Source: Xaviernesmea oryzae (lineage in GTDB: Bacteria > Pseudomonadota > Alphaproteobacteria > Rhizobiales > Rhizobiaceae). Taken from it: a DNA stretch of 64,000 nt. Shown here one piece after another: positions 27,187 to 36,470 of the stretch. A model generated the notes under the pieces. The model did not search any database, was not told where the DNA came from, and worked only from the letters and a program-made list of their open reading frames with translations. The stretch is taken from NCBI RefSeq assembly GCF_900109605.1, contig NZ_FOAM01000001.1, positions 124,001 through 188,000 on the forward strand, written 5' to 3'. The position numbers were made by a program, and so were the translations under genes. The first letter of the stretch is position 1; each line of letters starts with the position of its first letter.

Positions 27187-28347
27187 ATGCCTGACGATCA
27201 GCATCCGATCCGCTCTGCCCGCCAAACCGGTGACGACACGCCGGATAACACCGCCGATGCGCCGCAAGAGCAGGAGGCGGGCGAGGCGGCAGAGAAGAAT
27301 GAGAAGAAGCCGTCGATCTTTCGCCGCCATCCGCTCTGGATCCTGTTCGGCCTCGTGGCCTTCGTGGTACTGTGTATCGCCGGCTATATGATCTGGCTGA
27401 TCTATTTCCACCCCTATGAATCGACCGACGATGCTTTTGTCGAAGCACGCAGCTTCGCCGTCTCGACCAAGGTGGCCGGCTATGTCGAAACCGTCTCGGT
27501 CAATGACAACCAGCATGTCGCAGCCGGCGCGACGCTGGTGACGATTGACCCGACCGATTATCGAATCGCGCTTGATCAGGCCAAGGGGCAGGTGGAATCG
27601 GCGCAAGCGGCGATTGCCAGTGCTGAAGCGCAGATCGCCGCTTCGGCCGCGGCCATCGATGAGGCGCGGGCGCAGCAGACTTCTGCCGCTGCCGCCCTGC
27701 AATTCGCGCAGGAGGAGGCCAACCGCCAGCAGGAGCTTGCCAAGAGCGGCGCCGGCACGGTGCAGACCGCGCAGCAGGCGACCTCGTCCTTGCGCCAGGC
27801 ACAGGCCAATGCCGCCCAGACGCAGGCGAGCGTCGTCTCGGCCATGAAGAACAAGGCCGTGGCGGAAGCCCAGCGCGCCAATGCCATTGCCTCGCTGCAC
27901 CAAGCCGAAGCGGCCGCGGCCGCTGCCGAGCAGAAGCTGAAGGACACGGTGATCACCGCCCAGCAGGCTGGCCGCGTCGTCCAGTTGTCCGGTGCCAAGG
28001 GCCAGTTCGTGGCACAGGGGCAGAGCGTCGCCATGTTCGTGCCCGATGAAGTCTGGGTGGTGGCCAATTTCAAGGAAACGCAGTTGACCGACATGCGTCC
28101 CGGCCAGCCCGTCTCGCTAACGATCGATGCTTATCCTGACCATCCGCTTCAGGGACGGGTGGATTCCATCCAGCCGGGTTCCGGCGTGGCCTTTTCCCTG
28201 CTGCCGGCCGAAAACGCTACCGGCAACTATGTGAAGGTAACGCAGCGCGTGCCTGTTAAGATCGTCGTCGACCGCTGGCCGCAGGATCTGCCCGTCGGTC
28301 CGGGCATGTCGGTGGTGCCGACCGTCACCGTGCGTCCGAGGTCGTGA
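27187..28347 (+). CDS. HlyD/EmrA-type membrane fusion protein
   Basis: The 386-residue adaptor has a charged cytoplasmic N-terminus, one membrane segment (LWILFGLVAFVVLCIAGYMI, about residues 55-75), a lipoyl-like beta domain (STDDAFVEARSFAVSTKVAG), a long Ala/Gln-rich alpha-helical hairpin (about 135-265), and a C-terminal beta-barrel with FKETQLTDMRPGQPV and GPGMSVVPTV. This is the EmrA layout that links an inner-membrane pump to an outer-membrane channel. ATG 27187 has AGGAG upstream and replaces a longer frame from 27118. The EmrB-like transporter gene begins two bases after its stop. No regulator or outer-membrane factor is next to it. Confidence 0.92.
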   Translation: MPDDQHPIRSARQTGDDTPDNTADAPQEQEAGEAAEKNEKKPSIFRRHPLWILFGLVAFVVLCIAGYMIWLIYFHPYESTDDAFVEARSFAVSTKVAGYVETVSVNDNQHVAAGATLVTIDPTDYRIALDQAKGQVESAQAAIASAEAQIAASAAAIDEARAQQTSAAAALQFAQEEANRQQELAKSGAGTVQTAQQATSSLRQAQANAAQTQASVVSAMKNKAVAEAQRANAIASLHQAEAAAAAAEQKLKDTVITAQQAGRVVQLSGAKGQFVAQGQSVAMFVPDEVWVVANFKETQLTDMRPGQPVSLTIDAYPDHPLQGRVDSIQPGSGVAFSLLPAENATGNYVKVTQRVPVKIVVDRWPQDLPVGPGMSVVPTVTVRPRS

Positions 28348-28348
28348 G

Positions 28349-29962
28349 ATGGCTGCCGCAACGGCCGCCGGCGGAACGGCGAAAAGCGGATCGACCGGAG
28401 GAACGAACCCCTGGCTGATTGCGCTCGTCGTCTCCATCGCCACTTTCATGGAGGTGCTGGACACGACCATCGCCAATGTGGCGCTGCGCTATATTTCCGG
28501 CGGGCTTGCGGTCAGTTCCGACGAGGCGTCCTGGGTCGTGACGACCTATCTCGTCTCCAATGCCATCGTGCTGGTCGCCTCCAGCTTCATTGCCAAGCGC
28601 TATGGCCGGCGGCTGTTCTATCTCGTCTGCCTTGCCACCTTCACCACCGCCTCGATCCTCTGTGGACTTGCCTGGAACCTTGAATCGCTCCTGGTTTTCC
28701 GAATGATTCAGGGCTTTGCCGGCGGCGGCATGGTGCCGATCTCGCAATCGATCCTGGCCGACAGCTTTCCGCCGGCCAAGCGCGGACAGGCCTTCGCGCT
28801 GTTCGGAGTCGCTGTCGTCGTGGCGCCGGTCGTTGGGCCGACGCTCGGCGGCTGGCTGTCCGACAATTTCTCCTGGCACTGGTGCTTCCTGATCAACGGG
28901 CCGGTCGGCGTTCTCGCCTTTGTGCTGGTCTATCTCCTGGTCAAGGAGCCGGAGTCCCTGAAGAAGGAGCGCGCCGCCATGAAGCAGCACGGCGTGCGTT
29001 TCGACATCATCGGCTTCCTGCTGGTGGCCACTTTTCTCGGTGCGCTCGAACTGGTCCTCGACCGTGGGCAGACGGAGGACTGGTTCGGCTCGAACTTCAT
29101 CATCATTGCCACCACGATTTGTGTGCTGGCGCTTTTCATCGCCATTCCCTGGCTGCTCAGCGCCGACAATCCGGTTGTCGATGTGCGGCTTCTCGCCAGC
29201 CGGCAGTTCGGCGCATGCTTTGTCGTGATGCTGGCAACAGGCGCGATCCTGATCGCCACCACCCAGTTCATCCCACAGGTTCTGCAGGAGAATTTCGGCT
29301 ATACGGCCACCTGGGCGGGGCTGGCGCTTTCGCCCGGCGGGCTGGTGACCATGGCGATGATGTTCGTCGCCGGTCGCATCACCGGCATCGTTCAGCCGAA
29401 ATATCTGATCGCCATTGGATGCGCGATCATCGCCGTCGCCATGTGGGACATGACGCGGCTCTATGCCGATCTCAATTTCGGCTTCTTCGCCTGGTCGCGC
29501 ATGATCCTCGGTCTTGGTCTGCCGCTGATCTTCATCCCCATCACCTCCGCCTCCTACGATGGGCTGCGCCCCGACCAGACGGACCAGGCCTCAGCCCTGA
29601 TCAATGCCGCGCGCAACACGGGCGGATCGATCGGCGTTTCCATCGCCTCCAACGTGCTGGCCCATCGCGAGCAATGGCACCAGAGCCGGCTGGTGGAGCA
29701 TGTCATCCCCTCCAATCCCAGCTATGATCAGACGCTGCAGACGTGGACGCAGTATTTCCTGCAAAGGGGTGTGGGCGAAGGCGATGCGCAGCGTCAGGCG
29801 ATCGCAGCGATCGGCCAGCAGGTGGCCGAGCAGGCGAGTTATCTTGCCTATATCGACGTCTTCTATACGCTGGCGATGATCTCGCTCGCCGTCATTCCGC
29901 TGGCGCTGATCCTGCGGCGAGTCGATCTCGGCCATCAGGGCGCCGGTGCGCCCGGGCATTGA
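28349..29962 (+). CDS. EmrB-type MFS drug efflux transporter (DHA2, 14 TM)
   Basis: This 537-residue permease shows the DHA2 motifs: LDTTIANVALRYISGGL in the first membrane segment, the loop motif as SFIAKRYGRR, and the motif-C antiporter helix (GVAVVVAPVVGPTLGGWL). Roughly fourteen hydrophobic segments are spread to the end. It would export hydrophobic compounds by proton antiport, with the preceding HlyD protein as its periplasmic adaptor. The gene starts directly after the adaptor stop (GTGAGATGG), so translation is coupled. It converges on rppH with only 15 bases between stops. The substrate is unknown. Confidence 0.93.
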   Translation: MAAATAAGGTAKSGSTGGTNPWLIALVVSIATFMEVLDTTIANVALRYISGGLAVSSDEASWVVTTYLVSNAIVLVASSFIAKRYGRRLFYLVCLATFTTASILCGLAWNLESLLVFRMIQGFAGGGMVPISQSILADSFPPAKRGQAFALFGVAVVVAPVVGPTLGGWLSDNFSWHWCFLINGPVGVLAFVLVYLLVKEPESLKKERAAMKQHGVRFDIIGFLLVATFLGALELVLDRGQTEDWFGSNFIIIATTICVLALFIAIPWLLSADNPVVDVRLLASRQFGACFVVMLATGAILIATTQFIPQVLQENFGYTATWAGLALSPGGLVTMAMMFVAGRITGIVQPKYLIAIGCAIIAVAMWDMTRLYADLNFGFFAWSRMILGLGLPLIFIPITSASYDGLRPDQTDQASALINAARNTGGSIGVSIASNVLAHREQWHQSRLVEHVIPSNPSYDQTLQTWTQYFLQRGVGEGDAQRQAIAAIGQQVAEQASYLAYIDVFYTLAMISLAVIPLALILRRVDLGHQGAGAPGH

Positions 29963-29977
29963 TGCAGACCTACGCGC

Positions 29978-30508
29978 TCAGGGTGCGAGGTGGCGGAAGG
30001 CGGCGACCACTTCGTCATAGACCTTGCGCTTGAAGGCGACGATCAGCTTCGGCACCTCGTCCATCGGCCGCCATGCCCAGGCATCGAATTCCTGCGCATG
30101 TCCGCCCGGCGGTGGATCGATGGCGATCTCGCTATCGTCGCCTTCGAAGCGGAAGGCGAACCAGCGCTGCGTCTGGCCGCGATATTTGCCCCTGAGGCCG
30201 ATGCCGATCAGATGCTCCGGAAGATCATAATTGATCCAGTGTGGCGCTTCGGCCAGCAGGCTGACGCTGGTCATGCCCGTCTCTTCGTAAAGCTCGCGGC
30301 GCGCGGCCTCCAGCGGGTCTTCGCCCTCGTCAATGCCGCCTTGGGGCATTTGCCAGCGCTCCGCCGAGCCGTCGAATTCCGAATTGCCTTCGGCGAGGCG
30401 CCGGCCGGTCCAGACCAGGCCCTCGCGATTGAGCACCATGATGCCGACGCAAGGACGATAGGGCAGGTCTTCAGCCTTCACCTTGGCAGCCTCGTGCTTC
30501 TTGCTCAT
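29978..30508 (-). CDS. rppH: RNA pyrophosphohydrolase, Nudix family
   Basis: The 176-residue protein carries the complete Nudix box [23 protein letters not shown] (GX5EX7REUXEEXGU) and the RppH features [21 protein letters not shown] and QMPQGGID. RppH removes pyrophosphate from 5' triphosphate RNA ends, starting mRNA decay. It is the last gene of the deacetylase-rppH unit; the upstream deacetylase gene ends 113 bases before it. The gene order around it is the usual one for rhizobia. Confidence 0.95.
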   Translation of the reverse strand: MSKKHEAAKVKAEDLPYRPCVGIMVLNREGLVWTGRRLAEGNSEFDGSAERWQMPQGGIDEGEDPLEAARRELYEETGMTSVSLLAEAPHWINYDLPEHLIGIGLRGKYRGQTQRWFAFRFEGDDSEIAIDPPPGGHAQEFDAWAWRPMDEVPKLIVAFKRKVYDEVVAAFRHLAP

Positions 30509-30621
30509 CGTCCGGTCCTCGCATGATGTCGATCATCGCCACGCATGCCGCAAAGCATGCCGGTCTTCCGGCTGCTTAGCGCGCTTTCATGTCAAACACT
30601 AGAACGGCCGATGCCAAGGCC

Positions 30622-31788
30622 TCAGGGTTTGGCCGGATCCTTCGCGAGCGCGGAAACGCCGACGAATTCGATGCCCCGCGCCTCCGCCTCGCGCATCCAT
30701 TGGGCAATGGCGTCGATGCTCTCGTCGAAGGCCGAAGCGGTGCCAATGGCCGTGCCGTTGCGACGCGCAATCCGTTCCAGCTCGTCGAGCTTCTTCAAAA
30801 TAGCCTGCCGGTTGATATCGCCGTCGATGACCAGATCGCCAAAAGCATGGGGAACGGATAGAGCGTCGGCCAGGGTGCCGGTCAGAGACTGGGCGGAGGT
30901 GCCATCATCCAGGAAGAGCAGGCCGCGTTGGCCTGTTTCGCGCAGGACCGGCTCCAGCGCATCGGCATTCGAGAGAAAGCGGCCGCCGAGGAAGTTCATC
31001 ACGCCGGTGTAATTGGTGATGCTGCCCATGGCGCGGTGCAAGCTTGCAAGATTGGCCTCGGCGCTGGCGCGGGTCTTCAGCGTGCGTGGGCCGGGGTCGT
31101 TGGCTGGATAATCGAAGGGCTCCATCGGCAGCTGCAGCAGGATTTCATGGCCGGAGCGGCGGGCATCCTGGGCCCAGCGCATCAGGCTATTGCCGCTCGC
31201 CGCCAGCGCCAAGGTCACTGCGGGGTCGAGCAGGCGGATGGCGCGGTCCGTTCCGGTCTGGCTCAGACCGAGCCCGCCGACGACGAGGGCGATGCGCGTC
31301 CCGCGCGCGCCGGACCAGGGCCGGGCGTAGAAGGCCATGGGCCGCGTGCCATTCGCGGCGATGATGGGCAGGCGCCCATCCGGCGTATCCTCATAAAGTT
31401 CGGGATTAGGCGTGGCGGCCATGCGCGGATCCTGGGTGCCGCTGGGGCCGACGGAAATGAGCGCTGGTCCGCCAGCACTGGTCTGACGCGGTGTGAACTT
31501 GGTGACCACCGAACCATCTGGATTGGTGGTCTGCGCGATGCCATCGGCACGCTTGGCCGGTGGAGCCGCCTGCGGCAGTACTGGCGGCGCGGGCTTTTCC
31601 GCCTGCTCGACAGGCATCGCCGCCTTGTCCATCAGCCCCGCTTGACGCTCCAGCGCAACATAGGCTGAACCGCCGACAAGAATCAGCACGGCGAGTGCGC
31701 CGCCCAGGCGGTTGAGCGTCAGTATTTTTCGACGCTGACGCTGAGGGGGGCGGTTCTGGCCGAGAGGTGCGTGGAGATCGGTTGCCAA
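30622..31788 (-). CDS. Divergent polysaccharide deacetylase family protein, membrane-anchored
   Basis: The 388-residue product has a short basic N-terminus, one membrane helix (LGGALAVLILVGGSAYVAL, about residues 30-48), a Pro-rich linker and a C-terminal divergent polysaccharide deacetylase domain with RIALVVGGLGLSQTGTDRAI, EILLQLPMEPFDYPANDPGP, NYTGVMNFLGGRF and LLFLDDGTS. TTG at 31788 is chosen because AGAGG precedes it and the upstream frame lacks protein-like character. The family is thought to act on envelope polysaccharides and to cooperate with the CtpA/EnvC-type genes located beside it. A strong terminator separates it from ctpA, so it probably has its own promoter in 31789-31930. 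Confidence 0.85.
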   Translation of the reverse strand: MATDLHAPLGQNRPPQRQRRKILTLNRLGGALAVLILVGGSAYVALERQAGLMDKAAMPVEQAEKPAPPVLPQAAPPAKRADGIAQTTNPDGSVVTKFTPRQTSAGGPALISVGPSGTQDPRMAATPNPELYEDTPDGRLPIIAANGTRPMAFYARPWSGARGTRIALVVGGLGLSQTGTDRAIRLLDPAVTLALAASGNSLMRWAQDARRSGHEILLQLPMEPFDYPANDPGPRTLKTRASAEANLASLHRAMGSITNYTGVMNFLGGRFLSNADALEPVLRETGQRGLLFLDDGTSAQSLTGTLADALSVPHAFGDLVIDGDINRQAILKKLDELERIARRNGTAIGTASAFDESIDAIAQWMREAEARGIEFVGVSALAKDPAKP

Positions 31789-31930
31789 GGAAACCTCTGG
31801 CCGGCGCAAAGGGAGGGGACGCACACCGTACAGGGCCAAGCGGCTGCAGGCAGGGTGGCGATATTCCTCATCTCGCACGCCATGCCTTGCGCGAAAGCTG
31901 CGCCTTACATCGCGCAGTGCAACAGCCATG

Positions 31931-31967
31931 AAAAAAACCGCCGCGGGAGACCCGGCGGCGGCTTTTT
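31931..31967 (-). terminator. Strong intrinsic terminator downstream of ctpA
   Basis: CCGCCGCGGG-AGA-CCCGGCGGCGG forms a ten-pair stem with a tight loop. Seven A on the left give a minus-strand T-run of seven and five T follow on the right, so it may act in both directions. It lies 22 bases after the ctpA stop and closes the long operon. Confidence 0.9.
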
Positions 31968-31988
31968 ATCCTGGTGACGCTGAGAGGC

Positions 31989-33311
31989 TTACTTCTTCAG
32001 CTCGGCCTTCTGCGGGTTGGCAGGGAAGGCCGGGTCGGTCTTCTGGCCGCGCAACAGGTCCAGCGCGTAGTTCAGCTGGATGTCGTCCTTGGTTTCCGGC
32101 GGAACATAGGCAATCGAGCCAGAGCCTTCTTGCGTCTCGTTCTGGCCCTGGATATGGCCGCGCAGGCTCGACTCGCTCGTGGCTTCCACCTTGCCCAGCA
32201 GTTCCGGCGGCAGCGGCTGATCGACCTTGATGTCAGGCGTGATGCCCGTGCCCTGGATCGACTTGCCAGACGGCGTGTAATAGAGCGCGGTGGTCAGACG
32301 CAGCGCGCCGGCATCGCCGAGCGGGATGATCGTCTGCACCGAACCCTTGCCGAAGGAGCGCGTGCCGAGCACGGTGGCGCGCTTGAGATCCTGCAGGGCA
32401 CCGGCGACGATTTCCGACGCCGAGGCCGAGCCGCCATTGACGAGCACGATCACCGGCTTGCCATCTGTCAGGTCGCCAGGCGTGGCGTTGAAGCGGCGGG
32501 TCTCGTCCGGATTGCGGCCACGGGTCGAAACGATCTCGCCGCGGTCGAGGAAGGCGTCGGACACGTTGATCGCTTGGTCGAGCAGGCCGCCGGGGTTCAG
32601 GCGCAGGTCGAGGACATAGCCCTTGAGCTTATCGGCCGGCACTTCCGACTTGATCTTCTCGATCCCGGTCTTCAGGTCGTCGAAGGTCTTCTCGGTAAAG
32701 GAGATCACGCGCAGATAGCCGACATCGCCTTCCGTGCGGAACTTGACGGCGCGCACGGCGATGACGTCACGCACGATCGACAGTTCGATCGGCTTTTCCG
32801 CGCCCTTGCGCAGGATGGTCAGCTTGATCGCCTTGCCGACCGGGCCACGCATCTTGTCGACGGCTTCCTCCAGCTTCAGGCCGCGAACATCCTGGCCATC
32901 GATCTTCGAAATGAAGTCGCCGGCCAAAACGCCGGCGCGCGCTGCGGGCGTATCGTCGATCGGGCTCGTCACCTTGACGAGGTCGTTCTCCATCGTCACC
33001 TCGATGCCGAGACCACCGAATTCACCCTTCGTCTGGGTGCGCATGTCTTCCGCGTCGGTCGCATTCATATAGCTCGAATGCGGATCGAGCGAGGTGAGCA
33101 TGCCGTTGATGGCGGCCTCGATCAGCTTGTCGTCCTGTGGCGGGGTGACGTACTGGGCGCGCACGCGCTCGAAAACATCGCCGAAGATCGACAGTTCGCG
33201 ATAGGTCGACGCGCTCGCCGCCACCGCGGGAACGGAGGCCGAGTAGACGACGCCCATCGCGGAAGCGCCCATCAACGCCCCGATCAGAACGAGTGAAGCC
33301 CTACGTATCAT
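31989..33311 (-). CDS. ctpA: C-terminal processing peptidase, S41 family
   Basis: The 440-residue protein starts with a signal peptide or anchor (MIRRASLVLIGALMGASAMG), followed by an N-terminal helical part, a PDZ domain (about residues 90-170; GGLGIEVT and GVLAGDFISKIDG) and the S41 protease core. The catalytic Ser is in NGGSASASEIVAGAL and the Lys in TRSFGKGSVQT. CtpA proteases act in the periplasm, in rhizobia on envelope proteins and peptidoglycan hydrolases. The ATG at 33311 has AAAGG upstream and overlaps the stop of the EnvC-like gene by 11 bases, so the two are coupled. This matches the known control of murein hydrolases by Ctp systems. Confidence 0.93.
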   Translation of the reverse strand: MIRRASLVLIGALMGASAMGVVYSASVPAVAASASTYRELSIFGDVFERVRAQYVTPPQDDKLIEAAINGMLTSLDPHSSYMNATDAEDMRTQTKGEFGGLGIEVTMENDLVKVTSPIDDTPAARAGVLAGDFISKIDGQDVRGLKLEEAVDKMRGPVGKAIKLTILRKGAEKPIELSIVRDVIAVRAVKFRTEGDVGYLRVISFTEKTFDDLKTGIEKIKSEVPADKLKGYVLDLRLNPGGLLDQAINVSDAFLDRGEIVSTRGRNPDETRRFNATPGDLTDGKPVIVLVNGGSASASEIVAGALQDLKRATVLGTRSFGKGSVQTIIPLGDAGALRLTTALYYTPSGKSIQGTGITPDIKVDQPLPPELLGKVEATSESSLRGHIQGQNETQEGSGSIAYVPPETKDDIQLNYALDLLRGQKTDPAFPANPQKAELKK

Positions 33312-34812
33312 TGCGTGCCTTTCTGGTGTCTGATTCGGCCCACCAGGGTTGTGAATCAACCGGTTTGCCGTCTTTTCGAAATTCAATGTAAAGGGTTGGC
33401 CCCTGCGTTTCCAGCGCCAATGCAGCGGCGCTCGCCACGCGCGTGGCTCCCATCAGGCCAATGGGCTCGCCGGCGACGACAAACTGTCCCTGGCGCACAT
33501 TGACCGCCTCCATGCCCGAGAGCACCACGTGAAAACCGTCGCCAGGGTTGAGAATGATCATCTGGCCGTAGCTGCGGAAGGGGCCGGCATAGACGATCCA
33601 GCCATCCGAAGGGGCTGTGACCAGCGTGCCGGCACTTGTCCCCAGCATCATCCCCTGCAGGGCATGGCCCGTGCCGTCATCCTCGCCAAATCGCTTGAGA
33701 ATGGTGCCCGTTGCCGGTAGCGCCAGCTTGCCCCGCAAATCGGGAAAAGCATATGCGGGCGCAATACGGTTTTTGTCGGGCACGCCGGCCTCTGCCCGGG
33801 CCCGCGCGGCTTCGCGTTCGGCATCGGACAAGGCAGCCCGCGCGGCCTCTTCGGCGCGTGCTGCCTCCGCCGCCTGGCGCACGGAGGCGATCTGCCCCTC
33901 CAGCGAGCCGATCAGCCCGCCGAGATTCTGCGCCTGCGCCGCAAGCTGGGCAGAGCGGCGGCGCTCCGCCTCCAGCGCGCCTGCCGTCTCGCCATTGAGC
34001 TTTTCCTTTTCGACCAGGATCAGGCTCGTCCGGTGCTCTTCTTCCAGGCGTGCGGTCATATCCGCCGTCAAATGATCGCGTTCAGCGTCGATATCGCGCA
34101 TCAGGCCGTTCAGGGCCGCAAGATCCGCCGCGAGCTTTTCGGTCTCGCTGCGAATGCCAGGCACAACCGCGCCGAGCAAAATCGCGCTGCGCACGGAGCC
34201 GAGTGCATCCTCCGGCGTGACCAGAAGCGCTGGCGGCGGATTGCGGCCCATGCGCTGCAATGCAGCCAGAACCTCGGCCAGGAGACCACGCCGCACTTTC
34301 AACGAATCGTGAACGGCGGCTTCGCGATCGCGCAGGTCGGCGAGTTTGCTTTCCCCCTTGGCGATCTGCTCCTCAAGCGTGCGGCGCTTGGCCGCCGAAT
34401 CAACCAGGGCCTGGCGCAGGGCGCCATTGCTCTTTTCCAGTTCGGCAATCGTCTGCTGCAGCTCGCTTGCCTTGTCCTGCGACAGGCGAATGGTCTGTTC
34501 GAGCGCAGTGAGTTCGGTCTGCGTGGATTCGCGGCGCCTGGACAGTTCGGCGGCGGGGTCTTCGCTCTCTGCAGACCGCGCGGGCGGGATCGCCTGCGTT
34601 GAGACCACCGCATCCGGCGCGGGAGGCATACTCTCGCCGGCCGCTGCGGGACGATCCTGGGCAAAGCTGATGGCAGGGATGGCTGTCAGGGCCAGGCTGC
34701 TCACGGTCATGCCGAGAGCGCAGGTGCAGGCGCACAGACGCCTGCGCAGGCGTTCCGCCACGCTGAACCCGGTTTCGCCGCTGCCGTGCTGAGCGTTCAT
34801 GCCGCTCGCCAC
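33301..34812 (-). CDS. EnvC-like murein hydrolase activator (coiled coil plus degenerate LytM)
   Basis: About 500 residues: a signal sequence (CALGMTVSSLALTAIPAISFAQD), a long coiled coil (about residues 70-350; heptad-rich with ELQQTIAELEK), and a C-terminal LytM/M23-like fold (GWIVYAGPFRSYGQMIILNPGDGFHVVLSGM). The metal ligands of active M23 enzymes are incomplete: the YGxxVxIxH position reads YGQMIILNPG. This is what is expected for EnvC, which activates amidases rather than cutting peptidoglycan itself. The start is GTG 34812 or ATG 34800; neither ribosome site is decisive. It overlaps ctpA. The product would act at the division site in the periplasm. Confidence 0.88.
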   Translation of the reverse strand: MASGMNAQHGSGETGFSVAERLRRRLCACTCALGMTVSSLALTAIPAISFAQDRPAAAGESMPPAPDAVVSTQAIPPARSAESEDPAAELSRRRESTQTELTALEQTIRLSQDKASELQQTIAELEKSNGALRQALVDSAAKRRTLEEQIAKGESKLADLRDREAAVHDSLKVRRGLLAEVLAALQRMGRNPPPALLVTPEDALGSVRSAILLGAVVPGIRSETEKLAADLAALNGLMRDIDAERDHLTADMTARLEEEHRTSLILVEKEKLNGETAGALEAERRRSAQLAAQAQNLGGLIGSLEGQIASVRQAAEAARAEEAARAALSDAEREAARARAEAGVPDKNRIAPAYAFPDLRGKLALPATGTILKRFGEDDGTGHALQGMMLGTSAGTLVTAPSDGWIVYAGPFRSYGQMIILNPGDGFHVVLSGMEAVNVRQGQFVVAGEPIGLMGATRVASAAALALETQGPTLYIEFRKDGKPVDSQPWWAESDTRKARNDT

Positions 34813-35078
34813 CCATTCCCCAGAGCATATCAGGTGAAAATCGGATCACCATGAATGAAGCGATCGCGCTTCATCTGCTCTCTCTTTGTTTCTGCGCATA
34901 CCCGCGACAGGCCTCGAAGCGGTGCAGGCTAGCCTCGCGACCTTTTGTGTGGCTTGTCCTGATAAGGAATTGACCGCCTGTGCCGTCTAAATCTCCGCCA
35001 GCCCCTTGGCCGTACATCCCTGGCCGTGGCGCACCATCCTGGCGAGAATAGGGCGGTCTGCTCAAGGGCGAAAGCCGC

Positions 35079-35561
35079 TCAGGCCCGGTGATAAGGATGG
35101 CCGGAAAGAATGGTGACCGCGCGGTAAAGCTGCTCGGCGATCAGGATGCGCACCAGCTGGTGCGGCCATGTCATGCGTCCCAGGCAGAGCACGGCATCGG
35201 CCCGCTCCCGCAAGGGTGGATCGAGCCCATCCGCGCCGCCGATCGCAATCATCATTTCCCGCTTGCCGCTATCGCGATAGGTGGCAATCATCTGCGCGAA
35301 CTCCTCGGAGCCTAAGGCCTTGCCGCGTTCATCGAGAAGAAGCAGCACGGAATTGTCCGGCAGCGCCTTTTCCAGAAGGATCCCTTCCTCCTTCATCCGC
35401 GCCGGCGCACTGCCAGCCCGGCTTTCGCCCACTTCGACCATGCGGGAGAATTCCAGCCCGATAGCCGGCCCGGCCTTGGCGAAGCGGTCGAGATAGCGCG
35501 CTGCGAGATCGCGCTCCGGACCGGATTTCAGCCGGCCGACAGCAAACAATCCGACACGCAT
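35079..35561 (-). CDS. rlmH: 23S rRNA (pseudouridine1915-N3)-methyltransferase
   Basis: The 160-residue protein matches RlmH, a small SPOUT methyltransferase modifying pseudouridine 1915 of 23S rRNA. It has the family start MRVGLFAVGRLKSGPE, the SAM-binding knot IAIGGADGLDP, and the C-terminal LILAEQLYRA-like segment (RILIAEQLYRAVTILSGHPYHR). The upstream extension to 35630 is rejected in favour of the conserved N-terminus. It lies between rsfS and the EnvC-like gene in the order typical of rhizobia. Confidence 0.95.
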   Translation of the reverse strand: MRVGLFAVGRLKSGPERDLAARYLDRFAKAGPAIGLEFSRMVEVGESRAGSAPARMKEEGILLEKALPDNSVLLLLDERGKALGSEEFAQMIATYRDSGKREMMIAIGGADGLDPPLRERADAVLCLGRMTWPHQLVRILIAEQLYRAVTILSGHPYHRA

Positions 35562-35912
35562 CGCGGCTCTCCTATGGCAGGTCGCAAAAACAAAGACCCT
35601 GTCTTGCGTCAAGGGCATGCGTTGAAACAAGAGCCAAAATCGTCGCTACACATTCGGGTGGGAAGAGGTGACGGTGGCTGATCGTCGCCAACGGCGAGCC
35701 TCCGGGCTCGCAGGACATGAAACTGTCCTTCAAAAAGGAACAGGTATGACAGCCGCGTCGCGGCGCCAAACTTCTTCTTGCCGCGCGGCGATCGCAGCCG
35801 GCGTCAGGATCATATCGCGCAAGCAAGCCGCACAGATCCGGTCCTTTCCGGTCGCAATAACCGGAGGCTTGATCACCGGACTGGCGCGCTTCAGTCAATC
35901 AACCGCGAGAGA
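35562..35912. other. Intergenic stretch between rsfS and rlmH
   Basis: No gene, terminator or repeat that I can support lies in these 351 bases. The length suggests an internal promoter for the rlmH-envC-ctpA part. Confidence 0.4.
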
Positions 35913-36410
35913 TCAGTGAACGGTGCCGTCCTCGATCTCCGGCTCCGACCACATCCGTTCGATATTGTAGAACTCGCGGATTTCCGGGCGGAAGATATGG
36001 ATGATCACGTCGCCACTGTCGATCAGCACCCAATCGGCCGTTTCAAGACCTTCGACCCGGGCATTGCCGAGGCCGGCCTCTTTCATATCGGTCAGGAGAT
36101 GATCGGCGATGGCGGCGACATGGCGGCTCGATCGCCCGGAGACCACGATCATGTAGTCCGCAAGCGCCGATTTGCCGGCAATGTCGATCGTGACGATATC
36201 TTCGGCCTTGGAGTCTTCGAGACTACCAAGAGCGACGGTGAGCGCGCGGTCTGCTGCAGTCTTGCTGCTATCCGTGCGTGGCGGGAAAATGCGCGTAACA
36301 TTTCCCTTCGCGTGTACTGTTGTCAGGGTCTTTCCTTTCCGAAGAACAGAACAGGCAGTGACGGGCGATTCGGTCGTCTTCCGCTTCGCCCGTGCTGTAA
36401 ATGTAGGCAC
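35913..36410 (-). CDS. rsfS: Ribosome silencing factor RsfS
   Basis: The conserved RsfS domain spans the C-terminal two thirds: ALGSLEDSKAEDIVTIDIAGKS, ADYMIVVSGRSSRHVAAIADHL, GLETADWVLIDSGDVIIHIF and FYNIERMW. RsfS binds ribosomal protein L14 and blocks subunit joining under starvation. The true start is unclear: the frame is open to an ATG at 36410, but the domain begins about 55 codons later and a CTG at 36326 follows GGAAAGGAAAG. It sits between nadD and rlmH, a common linkage. Confidence 0.92.
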   Translation of the reverse strand: MPTFTARAKRKTTESPVTACSVLRKGKTLTTVHAKGNVTRIFPPRTDSSKTAADRALTVALGSLEDSKAEDIVTIDIAGKSALADYMIVVSGRSSRHVAAIADHLLTDMKEAGLGNARVEGLETADWVLIDSGDVIIHIFRPEIREFYNIERMWSEPEIEDGTVH

Positions 36411-36470
36411 TGATCCCTTAATGTTTCAAGACAGGCAGGGTGGAAAGTCTTGTTTCTGACACAGCCTTGT

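Noticed and set aside
31974-33296. Plus-strand open frame opposite ctpA
   Set aside because: Shadow of the S41 protease gene, no independent support.
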